Source: an uncultured Spartobacteria bacterium (GTDB lineage Bacteria > Verrucomicrobiota > Verrucomicrobiia > Chthoniobacterales > Chthoniobacteraceae). From it: 64,000 nt of DNA. The stretch lies in contig CAIXGS010000061.1 in assembly GCA_903919125.1 (NCBI GenBank), positions 62,001 through 126,000 of the forward strand, given 5' to 3'. The notes beneath the pieces are model-generated. The model saw only the letters and a program-made list of their open reading frames with translations, made no database searches and had not been told where the DNA came from. The position numbers and the translations under genes are program-made. The first letter of the stretch is position 1. The number at the start of each line of letters is the position of its first letter. This document shows positions 43,608 to 52,751 of the stretch, piece after piece.

Positions 43608-46600
43608 TTAAGGATTTTGCTGCAAGGTGTCGAGGTGTTCTGCGGCGACGGCGGCGGCGTCTTTCCAACAGTTGGCGAATTGGCGGGCAATTTTTAGGGT
43701 GGTTTTGAAGGGAGGCTCGGCCCTTTCATTTTTCGGGACGGCGTCCAGCCAGAGACGAAGGGCGGCGACGAGTTTGTCAGGCTCGGGAATGTCGGCTGTC
43801 CAGAGTTCGGAAGGCAAGTAATTCAGTGCGAGCGCTGTTTGGGGGATGGCGCGATTTTGCAGAAGGAGCGCTTGAAGGAGGGCGAAGTTCTTGGCGTGGA
43901 ATTCGGTGCCGGTGAGATGTAGGGCGGCGAGCGCAGCATCGAGCAATTCTGGAGCAGGCGCTTTCGCCTGAAGCGTCGCAGCGAGCAAGGGGTGGAAGGC
44001 GGCGTGCAAGTCTGGTTCGGGGAGGAGGGGGAGCGCTTCAAGCAATTCGATTTGGCGCGAAGGTTTTGTTTCGAGTTGCGTCCAAAGCGAATGAGGGCGG
44101 CCGTTAGCTCTGATCCACGCTGCGTGTGCAATGCTTCGCAAACGCGCGAGGTGCGCGGTGGATGCAAGCGTTTCGAGTTCACGCTCTGCGGGCGCCAGTT
44201 CACCAGCTGGAGTCTCCAAGAGTAGCTTCAAAAGTTTTTCAAAAGGCGCTTTTTCCTGCGCCCCCGCTGCTTCTAAACGTGACAACGCTGCCGCGATTTC
44301 CGCCGCACGACTGCTCTGATGCAATTTTGCTAACGCTTGCAGACCGGCGTTAAAAATGGAGTCTGGCATTCCCTCCCGTTGGATTTGCTCCATCCATACG
44401 GACTCCGCGCCGGGTGCTAACGCCAGCCTTTCATTGGAAAGATCAGCAAGTACAAAACGCTGAGCTTGAGTGTTTTCAGGGATTAGTATCCGCGTTGGAT
44501 CCGGCTCCAAGCGTTGCAAAACTTCGTGCGCCCGATGTTCCAGAACTGGGTTTAGAGGCTGCGCCAAAACGCGGTGCACGAGCCGGATAGCGCTGGGTTG
44601 GTGCGGCGCGAAGTAACTGGCGGCGTCGAGTACCTCCAAGCGCACCGGGATGTCCGCATCCTGCGCGAGGGGTTCGAGCAGGGCGACGGCATCAGGCAGG
44701 GTGTCGCGGGCCTCGCGCACGATGCGAGCCGCTTCTAGTCGCACCGAGCCGTCCGGTGAATGCAGCGCGGAAGTGAGCAAATCTGCGTTGAGTTCGCCAA
44801 ACCAGCGTAATAGTCGCAATGCCTCAAGACGGAGCAATTCTGTGGCGGGATCCTTGGCATCCAGCAGTGCGATCCAAGCGAGTAAAGCTGGCTTTATCTC
44901 TTTCACAGGCCGCGAGGCGAGTTCGTTTCGGACCTGGTTGAGCAGCGCGGGCCCCCGCGTTTTTAAGTGCTCCAAAAGGTGCGCCACAGGTTGTTCCCCC
45001 AAGGCAGGCGTCCATCGCGGCGCTTTGTCGCCTGTCAAAACGACACCGACGGAGTCTCGGGCAGGGAATTGTGGTTTCTGGCGCGACTCTTCTGGAAACG
45101 GGAAGTCATGGAGCTCCTCGACATGGCCGCTGCGAGGATCCAGTCGGTAAATTGCATCAGCGGCTTCGGGGAGGCCGCCTTCTGGTGTTTCGATTCGAGC
45201 GCGGAGCGAAGGCGCAGCCTTTAGTAGGACGCTACCGCTGGCATTCAGAGCGATCTGTCTGTCTTGGACCGGAGTGGAAATGCCCAAGCCGGTGAGCAAG
45301 CGCTCTTTTTGCGTCACTCGCCCGGATTGCTTTGGATCGCGCAGGAACCAGAGGTCGCCGTCCTGAAGCAAAAGCACGCCATTGCGGTAAAAGGCGAAAT
45401 CGGTCACGGCGCCGAGTTCCGCTGCGAAAATGGTACAGTGGTCGGCGGCTCCGTCACCGTCGCGGTCTTCGAGAACGAGCAGTTTACCGGTCTCTTGGTT
45501 AGGACTGTCGCACAACACCCAGAGTCGACCCTGAGCGTCCCAATTCATACGGATCGGGCTGGACAGTTCAGGAAAACGGGTACTGCTGGCGAACGGGCGG
45601 GAGTTGGCTTCCGCAGCTATTGAAACGGGCTCCGCTGGCAAGGTGGCGCTTGGCGGGCTTGGCTGAGTCTTTTCCTTAGGCGCGCCGTTTGCTTGGGCCC
45701 AAGCGAGGGAGTCGAAGGCTGAAGCGCGTTCCTCTAGGCGCTGCCAGAATTGGGGCGCGGTCTCGGACGACAATTGTTGAAAAGCGCGTCTCCAAGCTTG
45801 GTGCTTTTCCGCTGTAATTTTTCGAATTGCGTCCAAATGAGGCGCTCTTTTCGGTGCAGCACCTGTGAGTGCCTCGAAAATGAGCGGCGCCAACAGCCGG
45901 TTGCCCTCCGTGGTGGGAAGACACCCATGGACGGTTAAAGCGCTTTGAAACAGGCCAAAAAACTTGGGAACTAAGGCGGCACGTTGGCGGCGTGTGGCAA
46001 ATAGGCGTTCTGTCGCGGAATAAACGTCGACAAAAGGCACGCCGACTTCACGCGCTACCGCAGCTACCGCTTCAGACGCGGACTTCAATTGCGCATTGCG
46101 CGGATTGGTGTCTAAACCGATGGCGTCGCCGAGCGGCTCCTGTGCGGCTGGACCGAACAGGATTAAGCGCATTGGGCGGCCGTTTGTGGCGTTGGAAAGG
46201 GTGCGGTTTGCGAAAGCAAGGAGGTCGGTCTGAAAAGAAGCGATATCTGGATTTGTGCAAAGCGCTTCCGGTGTCCCGTAAAAAGCCCACACGATTTGCG
46301 TGCCGATTTGCGCGAGGGTTGTCTGCAGCAGTGCGGCTGACTCGGATTCTGCGCGAGGCACCGTCGCTCCAGGAATTGCGAGCGAGCGGAAGGCGAGATT
46401 TTTTTCGGGAAATGACTCAATAAAAGCCGTTTCAAGGAAGCCGTCCTGTAACACAACATCCGCCAGCGCACTGCCTACGACGGCGATTCGCGCGTCGTTG
46501 GGGAGATCCGGCCCTTGTGCGGCCGAGCTCTGGCTCTGTATAAACGCCACACAAAGAGCGGCGCAAAAACTCAGGCAAGAAAAGCGGCGCTGGAGCCTTT

Positions 46601-46631
46601 TTACAAATGGGAAAAACGGGGTGGCGCGCAT
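43608..46631 (-). CDS. Shortened paralogue of the giant PVC protein (SGNH-like plus HEAT, no haem domain)
   Basis: The 1007-residue protein has a signal peptide (about 1-38, ending S-S-A-A), an SGNH-like domain opening with RIAVVGSALADVVLQD, then a propeller start, MNWDAQGRLWVLCDS, that mirrors the 34382-38653 gene. The propeller is much reduced, and HEAT-like repeats follow to the end. The region corresponding to the cytochrome c domain is absent: there is no C-x-x-C-H. It therefore looks like a non-redox relative that may bind the same ligand or be decaying, though its frame is intact. ATG 46631 fits the signal peptide. Confidence 0.78.
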   Translation of the reverse strand: MRATPFFPFVKRLQRRFSCLSFCAALCVAFIQSQSSAAQGPDLPNDARIAVVGSALADVVLQDGFLETAFIESFPEKNLAFRSLAIPGATVPRAESESAALLQTTLAQIGTQIVWAFYGTPEALCTNPDIASFQTDLLAFANRTLSNATNGRPMRLILFGPAAQEPLGDAIGLDTNPRNAQLKSASEAVAAVAREVGVPFVDVYSATERLFATRRQRAALVPKFFGLFQSALTVHGCLPTTEGNRLLAPLIFEALTGAAPKRAPHLDAIRKITAEKHQAWRRAFQQLSSETAPQFWQRLEERASAFDSLAWAQANGAPKEKTQPSPPSATLPAEPVSIAAEANSRPFASSTRFPELSSPIRMNWDAQGRLWVLCDSPNQETGKLLVLEDRDGDGAADHCTIFAAELGAVTDFAFYRNGVLLLQDGDLWFLRDPKQSGRVTQKERLLTGLGISTPVQDRQIALNASGSVLLKAAPSLRARIETPEGGLPEAADAIYRLDPRSGHVEELHDFPFPEESRQKPQFPARDSVGVVLTGDKAPRWTPALGEQPVAHLLEHLKTRGPALLNQVRNELASRPVKEIKPALLAWIALLDAKDPATELLRLEALRLLRWFGELNADLLTSALHSPDGSVRLEAARIVREARDTLPDAVALLEPLAQDADIPVRLEVLDAASYFAPHQPSAIRLVHRVLAQPLNPVLEHRAHEVLQRLEPDPTRILIPENTQAQRFVLADLSNERLALAPGAESVWMEQIQREGMPDSIFNAGLQALAKLHQSSRAAEIAAALSRLEAAGAQEKAPFEKLLKLLLETPAGELAPAERELETLASTAHLARLRSIAHAAWIRANGRPHSLWTQLETKPSRQIELLEALPLLPEPDLHAAFHPLLAATLQAKAPAPELLDAALAALHLTGTEFHAKNFALLQALLLQNRAIPQTALALNYLPSELWTADIPEPDKLVAALRLWLDAVPKNERAEPPFKTTLKIARQFANCWKDAAAVAAEHLDTLQQNP

Positions 46632-46710
46632 GAGAAAAAGCCGACCCGAGAAACTCAGCGCAGTGGAAAGCCACGCCGAATGGGGGCGTCGGGAGCGGAG
46701 TTTTGCGGAA

Positions 46711-47673
46711 TTAAAGTACCTCGGCAAACTCACCCACTTTACGGAACTTCGCGTATCGTTCTTCGAGCAAGGCGTCCAAGGGTTTCACGCTTAACTCGTC
46801 GAGGTGACGCGTCACGGCCTTGCGCAGATTTAGCACAGCGGCGGACTGATCCTGATGGGCGCCGCCGAGTGGCTCAGGGATGACTTCGTCCACGAGGCCC
46901 AAATTCAAAAGATCCGCGCCTGTGAGCTTGAGCGCCTCGGCTGCTTCTGGCGCGTGTTTGCGGTGTTTCCAGAGAATCGCGGCACAGCCTTCCGGACTGA
47001 TCACAGAGTAGTACGCGTTTTCAAGCATCAGCACTCGGTCGGCCACGCCAATGCCCAGAGCGCCGCCTGAACCTCCTTCCCCGATGACAACCGCCACCGT
47101 CGGAGTACGCAAGGTCATCATTTCCTTCAAGTTTAGGCCGATGGCTTCTGAAATATGCCGCTCCTCCGCGCCCACGCCGGGATAGGCGCCAGGAGTGTCA
47201 ATCAGGGAGACGAAAGACATGCCAAACTTCTCTGCCAAGCGCATTAGCCGCAGGGCTTTGCGGTAACCTTCTGGGTGGGCGCTACCGAAGTTGCGTCTGA
47301 GGTTTTCCTTGGTGTCACGCCCCTTTTGGTGGCCGATTACGGCGCATTTATGCTTTCCCATCAGTGCGAAGCCGCCCGGCATTGCAGAGTCGTCACCGAA
47401 AAGACGGTCTCCGTGCAGCTCGGTGAAGTCGTTGAAAGAGAGCTGCATGTAGTCGAGTGAAAACGGCCGAGCGGGATGGCGGGCGAGCTGGACGCGCTGC
47501 CAAGCGGTGAGATTGGAGTAAATTTCCCGCCGCGTTTGCTCGAGCTTTTCCTCCATGCGCTGGACTTCGGCCTCCAAGTTGATGTCGCTTGCGTTGGAGG
47601 AGCTGCGCAAGTCGGCGAGCTTGGCTTCTAACTCAAGGACGGGTTTTTCAAACTCTAAGGGCTGGAGCTTCAT
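46711..47673 (-). CDS. accA: Acetyl-CoA carboxylase carboxyltransferase subunit alpha
   Basis: Transfers CO2 from biotin to acetyl-CoA together with AccD; first committed step of fatty-acid synthesis. The 320-residue length is standard. Visible: an N-terminal coiled region with PVLELEAKLADLR, LARHPARPFSLDYM, SLIDTPGAYPGVGAEERH near 160-177, and VIGEGGSGGALGIGVADRV near 195-213, then ISPEGCAAILWK. It lies five bases after the LysM protein gene on the same strand. accD and accB/C are not in the window. Confidence 0.96.
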   Translation of the reverse strand: MKLQPLEFEKPVLELEAKLADLRSSSNASDINLEAEVQRMEEKLEQTRREIYSNLTAWQRVQLARHPARPFSLDYMQLSFNDFTELHGDRLFGDDSAMPGGFALMGKHKCAVIGHQKGRDTKENLRRNFGSAHPEGYRKALRLMRLAEKFGMSFVSLIDTPGAYPGVGAEERHISEAIGLNLKEMMTLRTPTVAVVIGEGGSGGALGIGVADRVLMLENAYYSVISPEGCAAILWKHRKHAPEAAEALKLTGADLLNLGLVDEVIPEPLGGAHQDQSAAVLNLRKAVTRHLDELSVKPLDALLEERYAKFRKVGEFAEVL

Positions 47674-47678
47674 AAAAT

Positions 47679-48545
47679 TTACCGAATGGTGACAGTATCA
47701 TTCTTCTGTAGCAATGCCGACAGTTCCCGCACCGCGTCGGCAGCCAGTCCATAGCCCGAGGTGGGTTTAGGCGCGTTCTCTGCCGGATCCGCAGGCACGG
47801 CGTACAGCGTGTGATTGGGCGGTTGCAGCACGATCCAGTGGGAGGCGGCGTGGAAGCCCTTTTCGCCGAAATTCAAACGCACTCCAGCGTTCCACGCGGG
47901 TTTGTCGTGCACTTTCGCTGCCAGAGGAGTCGGCGCGCCCTTTTTCTGCGCTCCAATTTTGGCGGAACCCTGCGTGGCAACGATCGGGTATTGCGCGAAA
48001 AACTCGCCTGCCTTGAGAACGATGACTTTCGAGCTCGGTCGATCAATAACTGCGGAGAATTGCGCAGGGACAGAGTACAGCCGTTGGCCCACACGCAGGT
48101 TGACACCTTCAATCCGGTTAATTTCTACAAGGAGCTCCTGAGAGGTCTTCAACCGATGGCTGACTTTGGTGAGCGAATCGCCGGATTTGACCACGTATAC
48201 GTCTTTTTCGGGCGTGGCTCTCGGAGAGAGTAGAAGCGCGACTTGCAGAGTTCCAAGCCGGTTGCGAGCTTCTTCAAACTTGCTGGAATCGGGGTAGGCA
48301 TCGATGAATTCCAGATACGCTCGGCGAGTGGCGAGGGGGTCGCCGACGGCATCTATTTGCAGACACTTTTGGTACTCCACAAGCGTTGGGTCCTGCAATT
48401 CTGGGGTCAATGGCACGGGACCACCCTTATCTTTGGCCAGCTTGATCTCTGTTTCCATGAAGTAGAGATAGGTCGCATAGCCGCCGCCGCCGAAGACGAG
48501 AGCCGTCAGCGCCACTACGACCAAGGCTTTGAGGAACCACTTCAC
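47679..48545 (-). CDS. Membrane-anchored LysM protein with degenerate YkuD-like domain
   Basis: The 288-residue protein has an N-terminal membrane helix (about 5-30), a TPR-like helical segment at about 55-100, a LysM domain at about 115-160 (VYVVKSGDSLTKVSHRL through VGQRLYSVP) that should bind peptidoglycan, and a C-terminal region shaped like an L,D-transpeptidase (FSAVIDRPSSKVIVLKAG to the terminal VRELSALLQKNDTVTIR). Where active YkuD enzymes have S-H-G-C-I-R, this protein has S-G-Y-G-L-A, so both catalytic His and Cys are missing and it is probably inactive. Five bases before accA. Confidence 0.78.
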   Translation of the reverse strand: MKWFLKALVVVALTALVFGGGGYATYLYFMETEIKLAKDKGGPVPLTPELQDPTLVEYQKCLQIDAVGDPLATRRAYLEFIDAYPDSSKFEEARNRLGTLQVALLLSPRATPEKDVYVVKSGDSLTKVSHRLKTSQELLVEINRIEGVNLRVGQRLYSVPAQFSAVIDRPSSKVIVLKAGEFFAQYPIVATQGSAKIGAQKKGAPTPLAAKVHDKPAWNAGVRLNFGEKGFHAASHWIVLQPPNHTLYAVPADPAENAPKPTSGYGLAADAVRELSALLQKNDTVTIR

Positions 48546-48624
48546 GGGGAATAGGTAGCAAATTAGGGGCGGTTAACTGGGGGAGGTAGCCCCGCCGCTT
48601 CCCTCGCCTCCTGCTGTAAAGAAA

Positions 48625-49155
48625 CTACAAAAGGCCGCGCCTGCGAAAGTCCCCCAGATTACCGCTGGAGGATTCTTGAATCATGTCTGAGGCAAACTTG
48701 AGCAGGCTCACTTCCCAGCCTTCATCTACCCCCTGCAGGATGACGCTAAGAGGATCCTCGCTATGATCCACTTGGTCTTTGAGGCGCTGGATCACTTCGT
48801 CAATCGAGTTGTGGACGATGGTTTCCTTGACGTCGGTTTTGCGAAACTGGAACCCGTATTTGAGAATGGCCAAGTGCCCTGCGTTGTCTTGCAGCCATTC
48901 CATAAACTGCTCTGCTCGTTCCCCAAAACCCTCTAAAAGCATCCGCTGTAAGTGCCCCGGTGCGATGATCTGCGGACGTTCGGCGTGCAACCGCCCGTCG
49001 CGAATGCGTACTTCGTTGACAGAATCCATCAACTCTGTGACCAGAAAAAAACGGAAACTGGTGGAGCCAAACGTGTCGATACGCCGCTCCGGCGCGTGGA
49101 TCACGGCAGTGTTTTCAATCGCGTATTGTACCGACGCGGCGTCGAGCATGGACAT
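48625..49155 (-). CDS. Conserved-looking hypothetical protein
   Basis: The 176-residue soluble protein has no signal peptide or membrane helix. It starts MSMLDAASVQYAIENTAVIH, has alternating beta strands through about residue 60 (RRIDTFGSTSFRFFLVTELM) and then helices (LQRMLLEGFGERAEQFMEWL). It ends near NLGDFRRRGLL. I do not recognise the family. Codon use and amino-acid balance are those of a genuine gene. It lies 79 bases upstream of the LysM gene on the same strand, so the three could share a transcript with accA. Confidence 0.65.
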   Translation of the reverse strand: MSMLDAASVQYAIENTAVIHAPERRIDTFGSTSFRFFLVTELMDSVNEVRIRDGRLHAERPQIIAPGHLQRMLLEGFGERAEQFMEWLQDNAGHLAILKYGFQFRKTDVKETIVHNSIDEVIQRLKDQVDHSEDPLSVILQGVDEGWEVSLLKFASDMIQESSSGNLGDFRRRGLL

Positions 49156-49327
49156 AAGGTTAATTTAAGCCTCAAACGCAGGATGGCAAATGGGAACCGA
49201 GGGTTGCAGGAGAAAAGCACTCAGTCCGATTGGGGCCATGTACGTTGACCCTCAGGCTTTTGAACCTTTTTACTGCCATAGCAGGCTGTTTGGGCGGGGA
49301 GAGGGTTGCCTTCAGACGGCGGTTTCA

Positions 49328-49355
49328 TTGACTTCCGCGCGTTCAATTCTATCTT
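49328..49355 (+). promoter_or_regulatory. Candidate sigma-70 promoter for the polyprenyl synthase gene
   Basis: TTGACT at 49328-49333, 16-base spacer, TATCTT at 49350-49355. Predicted transcription start about 49362, at the GTG 49363 start codon, which would give a leaderless mRNA. Prediction only. Confidence 0.4.
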
Positions 49356-49362
49356 TGACTGT

Positions 49363-50442
49363 GTGAATTCGCTCACCGAAACGCAGCAACCGCTCAAGGC
49401 GCCGATAAACCCTCCGGAGGCCCAGTTGGGTGATAATCTTGGGGATACAACGCTCCCCTTAAAGCGCGCTTTCGAGCCTATCACAAAGGAATTGCTTGGC
49501 GTTGAAGAGCGCATTCGGGATCAGGCACGGGCTTTCGACCCAGCCGTGGAGCATTACGTCGCCTACGCCATTCAGAGTAGCGGAAAGCGGTTGCGCCCCG
49601 CCTTGGCTTTACTTTCAGGCGGTGCCACAGGTGCCATTCGCTCTGAGCACGCCGACCTCGCCGTCATCGTCGAACTGATTCACGCCGCGACCCTGGTGCA
49701 TGACGATATTCTTGACCACGCCGACTTGCGCCGGGGGCAGCCCACCGCTAACGCCAAGTGGGGCAACTCCCTCGCCGTGCTGCTGGGGGACTGCCTTTTC
49801 GCCCACGCGCTGCAGCTCGCTTCCGCCTTCGAAGACAACCGCATGTGCCGCACCCTCGCTGCGGCTGCTAGCGAAGTTTGCTCTGGAGAAATCATCCAAA
49901 CCCAAAGGCGTTTTGATCTGAACCTTTCTGTGCCTGATTATTTCCGTATTTTGGAAATGAAGACTGGCGCTCTTTTTGCCGTTGCCACGCAGTTGGGCGG
50001 TCGTCTGAACGGCGCTTCGGCGCAGGTGGAGACCGGGTTGCACGCTTTCGGCATGCGGTTGGGCACAGCCTACCAAATTTATGACGATTGCCTTGATCTG
50101 GCAGGAGACGAGGGGCAAGTCGGTAAAACGTTGGGTAGCGATTTGCGCCGTGGCAAACTCACACTTCCTATCCTGCATTTATTGCAGATTAGCACCCCTC
50201 AGGAACGCACGCGACTGGCTGGGATTATTTTGGAAGGTAAAGACGAGGAAATTCCAGCGCTTGTCGATCAAGCCGTGCAGCAGGGAGCAGTTTCGCACGC
50301 CGTAACCACTGGGCGGCGTATGCTCTCTGAAGCGCGCGAGAGCCTTGCCCCTCTTGACTCAGCCTCCGGCACCCCTTTTGTCGACGCCTTGGTGAGTCTT
50401 TGCACGACGTTAGACGGGATGATCGCCCCGCTCGCCCGTTGA
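49363..50442 (+). CDS. Trans-polyprenyl diphosphate synthase (IspB/HepT-like)
   Basis: Builds the long isoprenoid chain of quinones. The 359-residue protein carries both Asp-rich motifs: VHDDILDHADLRRGQP and the second YQIYDDCLDLAGDEGQ. GKRLRPAL and the FMKTGALF-like EMKTGALFAVATQLGG segments are also present. No ATG is available near the conserved start; I chose GTG 49363, while TTG 49306 would extend the frame. The residues before the first Asp-rich motif suit a long-chain product, but length cannot be read with confidence. Convergent with the EF-hand gene and separated by a bidirectional terminator. Confidence 0.88.
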   Translation: MNSLTETQQPLKAPINPPEAQLGDNLGDTTLPLKRAFEPITKELLGVEERIRDQARAFDPAVEHYVAYAIQSSGKRLRPALALLSGGATGAIRSEHADLAVIVELIHAATLVHDDILDHADLRRGQPTANAKWGNSLAVLLGDCLFAHALQLASAFEDNRMCRTLAAAASEVCSGEIIQTQRRFDLNLSVPDYFRILEMKTGALFAVATQLGGRLNGASAQVETGLHAFGMRLGTAYQIYDDCLDLAGDEGQVGKTLGSDLRRGKLTLPILHLLQISTPQERTRLAGIILEGKDEEIPALVDQAVQQGAVSHAVTTGRRMLSEARESLAPLDSASGTPFVDALVSLCTTLDGMIAPLAR

Positions 50443-50512
50443 GTTGGCGCCTCTGGGTTTGGGCACACGGGTTGGGGCAACAGTTGGGATAACAACAAGG
50501 GATGGGGGCAAT

Positions 50513-50556
50513 AAAAATCCGGGCCGATACGCTCTGCGCACCAGACCCGGATTTTT
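50513..50556. terminator. Bidirectional intrinsic terminator
   Basis: A perfect 11-base inverted repeat: AAAAATCCGGG at 50513-50523 and CCCGGATTTTT at 50546-50556, with a 22-base loop. The A-run and T-run let it work for both the polyprenyl synthase gene (+) and the EF-hand gene (-), which converge here. Confidence 0.85.
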
Positions 50557-50580
50557 CGCTCTTTAAGCTTTTATCGCCAA

Positions 50581-50961
50581 TTACTTATTCTTTTTACCGC
50601 GGGTTGCCCCGGCAACAAATTCTTCGAGGGAAAGAGAACCGTTTCCGTCCTTGTCGATCTTCTTGAAGTCTTCTTCTTTCGCCGCTTTTGCCTCGGGCTT
50701 CGCCTTGCCGAGAAACTCTTCCAAACTCAAAGCGCCATCGCCATTGGCATCCATCTTTTTGAAGCGCTCTTCGGGCGTGAGTTTGGGCTTCGCTGGAGCG
50801 TCCGGTGCCGGTGCGTCAGGCGCCTTGGTTTCAGCTTTTGCGTCAGCTTTTGGTTCGGCTTTTTGTTCAGCTTTTGGTTCGGCTTTATCTTGGGCAAAGG
50901 ATGCCACGGAAGAAAATGCGATTAGTGCGGCAAATGTGGGGTGGAATCGGAGGATTTTCAT
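50581..50961 (-). CDS. Small secreted EF-hand protein
   Basis: The 126-residue protein has a signal peptide (about 1-23, cut near S-F-A-Q). A low-complexity Lys/Ala/Glu/Pro linker covers 25-60 (K-A-E-P-K-A-E-Q repeats). Two complete EF-hand loops follow: residues 71-82 (DANGDGALSLEE) and 103-114 (DKDGNGSLSLEE), with all calcium-liganding positions filled. It ends in a basic GKKNK. Probably a periplasmic calcium-binding protein of unknown partner. ATG 50961 was chosen because it starts the signal peptide; the frame extends upstream without sense. GAGG-type ribosome binding sequence is weak. Confidence 0.82.
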   Translation of the reverse strand: MKILRFHPTFAALIAFSSVASFAQDKAEPKAEQKAEPKADAKAETKAPDAPAPDAPAKPKLTPEERFKKMDANGDGALSLEEFLGKAKPEAKAAKEEDFKKIDKDGNGSLSLEEFVAGATRGKKNK

Positions 50962-51176
50962 AGTGAGGGATGCGGTTTTTAAGGGCACGGGTTGGTTCGT
51001 GAACGGCGTTTGCTCCAGGGGGGGGCGGGGAGCCGACGCAGCGCATGGCAACTCGTTGGAGGCTCAAACACCGTTCCCGCTTGAAAGTTGCGAGAAAAAG
51101 AACGCGGAAGAAAAAAGAGACGAAGCCGTGGCTCGGGCGTGCTGCTGCGTCGCTCTTAGCGGACTAGCGGACTTGC

Positions 51177-52559
51177 TCAGAGCTCCAGGGGAACGCCCGG
51201 AGCAACCGTGTGCATTTGTGTTTCTGGCAGCCGCGGTTGGAGGGTCTCCCTGAACCATTCCTGCGCTTGCGGTTCGCCATGCACGAAGATGATATGACGG
51301 GGCGCGGTGTGTTCCAAGTAGGCGGCGATGGAATCACGATCGCTGTGGGCACTAAAACCGAAAGTATCGACCTTGCAGCGCAGCACTTCAGAAGGCGCAC
51401 TTGCTCCCAGTTGAATGGGTTCGCCATGGGTGGCCGAACGCAGGCGCCCGGCTGGGGATTCCGGATCCGCGTACCCCACGAAAAATATACCGTGGGCGGG
51501 GTTGGGGAGAAATTGGGAAACGATCACGTTGGAGAGGGTGTTCTCCGTCATCATCCCGCTGGAAAGAGCGTAAATTCGGCCTGGTCTAATGGGTAAATTG
51601 TTAATCTCCCGTCCGCTAATCGTGAAAGGCGCGACGGTTTCTAGCAGATCTAAGCCGACGTGTTGTCTGGAGGAGGCATTAGCTAGGCGGTCGTGAATTT
51701 CGGTGAGCTTTGTACTCAAGCCACCAATGTAGACGGGACAATGCGGCAGCAACTGTTTCTGCCGCAACTTATGAATCATTGCGAGCAGTTCCTGAGATTT
51801 GCCCAGTGCAAACACCGGCACTAGAACGCTTCCCCCTCGGGCAAACACCTCGCGAATGGCCTCCGCAAAACGCAACTCCTCCTGTTCTCGGGTGAAGCCT
51901 TCAGGCTGGGGAGTCGCGCCTCGAGTGCATTCTACAATTACTGTATCAATATTTTTATCGGGCAGACGCGCCCCCTGCATCAGGGTTTGATCCAGGAAAT
52001 TGACATCGCCAGTGTAAAGAATTCGGCGGCCTTCCGCCTCGAAAAGGACCGCTGAAGATCCTAAAATGTGGCCGGCGTCCTCCAGTTGAAGTGAGACGTC
52101 TGTGGCTTCATCGTGCCCGAGGCGATCCCCGTTAAGTGAGAAGCGCTTTCCGGTGGGCAGGGGCTGGAAGCGGCGGGTGCAGGCTGTGGCGTCCTTGTGG
52201 GTGAAAAGCGGAGTTTGTCCCTCGCCGCTTTCCTGGCGCTTCATCATCACGTTCACCGAATTGTGCAGCATGGCGTCTGCCAGTTGCCGGGTGGGTTCAG
52301 TCATGAACGCATTCACCTTTGGATGAGCCTTCATGAGCACGGGCAAAGACCCAAGATGATCTTGGTGGGCGTGAGTCAGAATAACGGCATCCAATTCAGT
52401 ATTAGAAAGATGCTCCAATAAGGGCAGGCTCTCCCTCCCCTCAGCTTTAGGGTGCGCCCCGCAATCCAAGACGATACGCCGGCCGGCGATTTCCAAGAGA
52501 TAACAGTTGGCGCCGATTTCGATTTGGCGGGTGAGATTAGTGAAACGAAAAGAAGACAT
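51177..52559 (-). CDS. Metallo-beta-lactamase / beta-CASP RNA nuclease
   Basis: The 460-residue protein has the zinc motif THAHQDHLG at residues 62-70, DAGHILGSS near 165, YTGDVN near 188, the beta-CASP insert with VPVFALGKSQELL near 245, and the C-terminal FSAHSDRD and FVHGEP motifs. This is the CPSF73/YSH1-type bacterial branch (related to TTHA0252), thought to act as an endo/exoribonuclease. ATG 52559 is used because the family begins just before; the frame from 52586 adds nine residues. It lies downstream of the SRP RNA gene on the same strand, but a terminator separates them. Confidence 0.9.
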   Translation of the reverse strand: MSSFRFTNLTRQIEIGANCYLLEIAGRRIVLDCGAHPKAEGRESLPLLEHLSNTELDAVILTHAHQDHLGSLPVLMKAHPKVNAFMTEPTRQLADAMLHNSVNVMMKRQESGEGQTPLFTHKDATACTRRFQPLPTGKRFSLNGDRLGHDEATDVSLQLEDAGHILGSSAVLFEAEGRRILYTGDVNFLDQTLMQGARLPDKNIDTVIVECTRGATPQPEGFTREQEELRFAEAIREVFARGGSVLVPVFALGKSQELLAMIHKLRQKQLLPHCPVYIGGLSTKLTEIHDRLANASSRQHVGLDLLETVAPFTISGREINNLPIRPGRIYALSSGMMTENTLSNVIVSQFLPNPAHGIFFVGYADPESPAGRLRSATHGEPIQLGASAPSEVLRCKVDTFGFSAHSDRDSIAAYLEHTAPRHIIFVHGEPQAQEWFRETLQPRLPETQMHTVAPGVPLEL

Positions 52560-52751
52560 TTGGATAGTGCAAACCCCGAAGCGCAAACGGACCGTTCAAG
52601 AGGCTCGCGCAGACTGGAAACGGGAAACGCTAACAGAGCGCTTGGGAAACAACAGATGAAACACAGAAAGGTTTCATCCATCGGTGGAGGCTGTTTGCCG
52701 CAAATTGCGAGAGTGCCAAGCTGCGCGCCCCGAGGGGGTAAGCGGCCTGCG

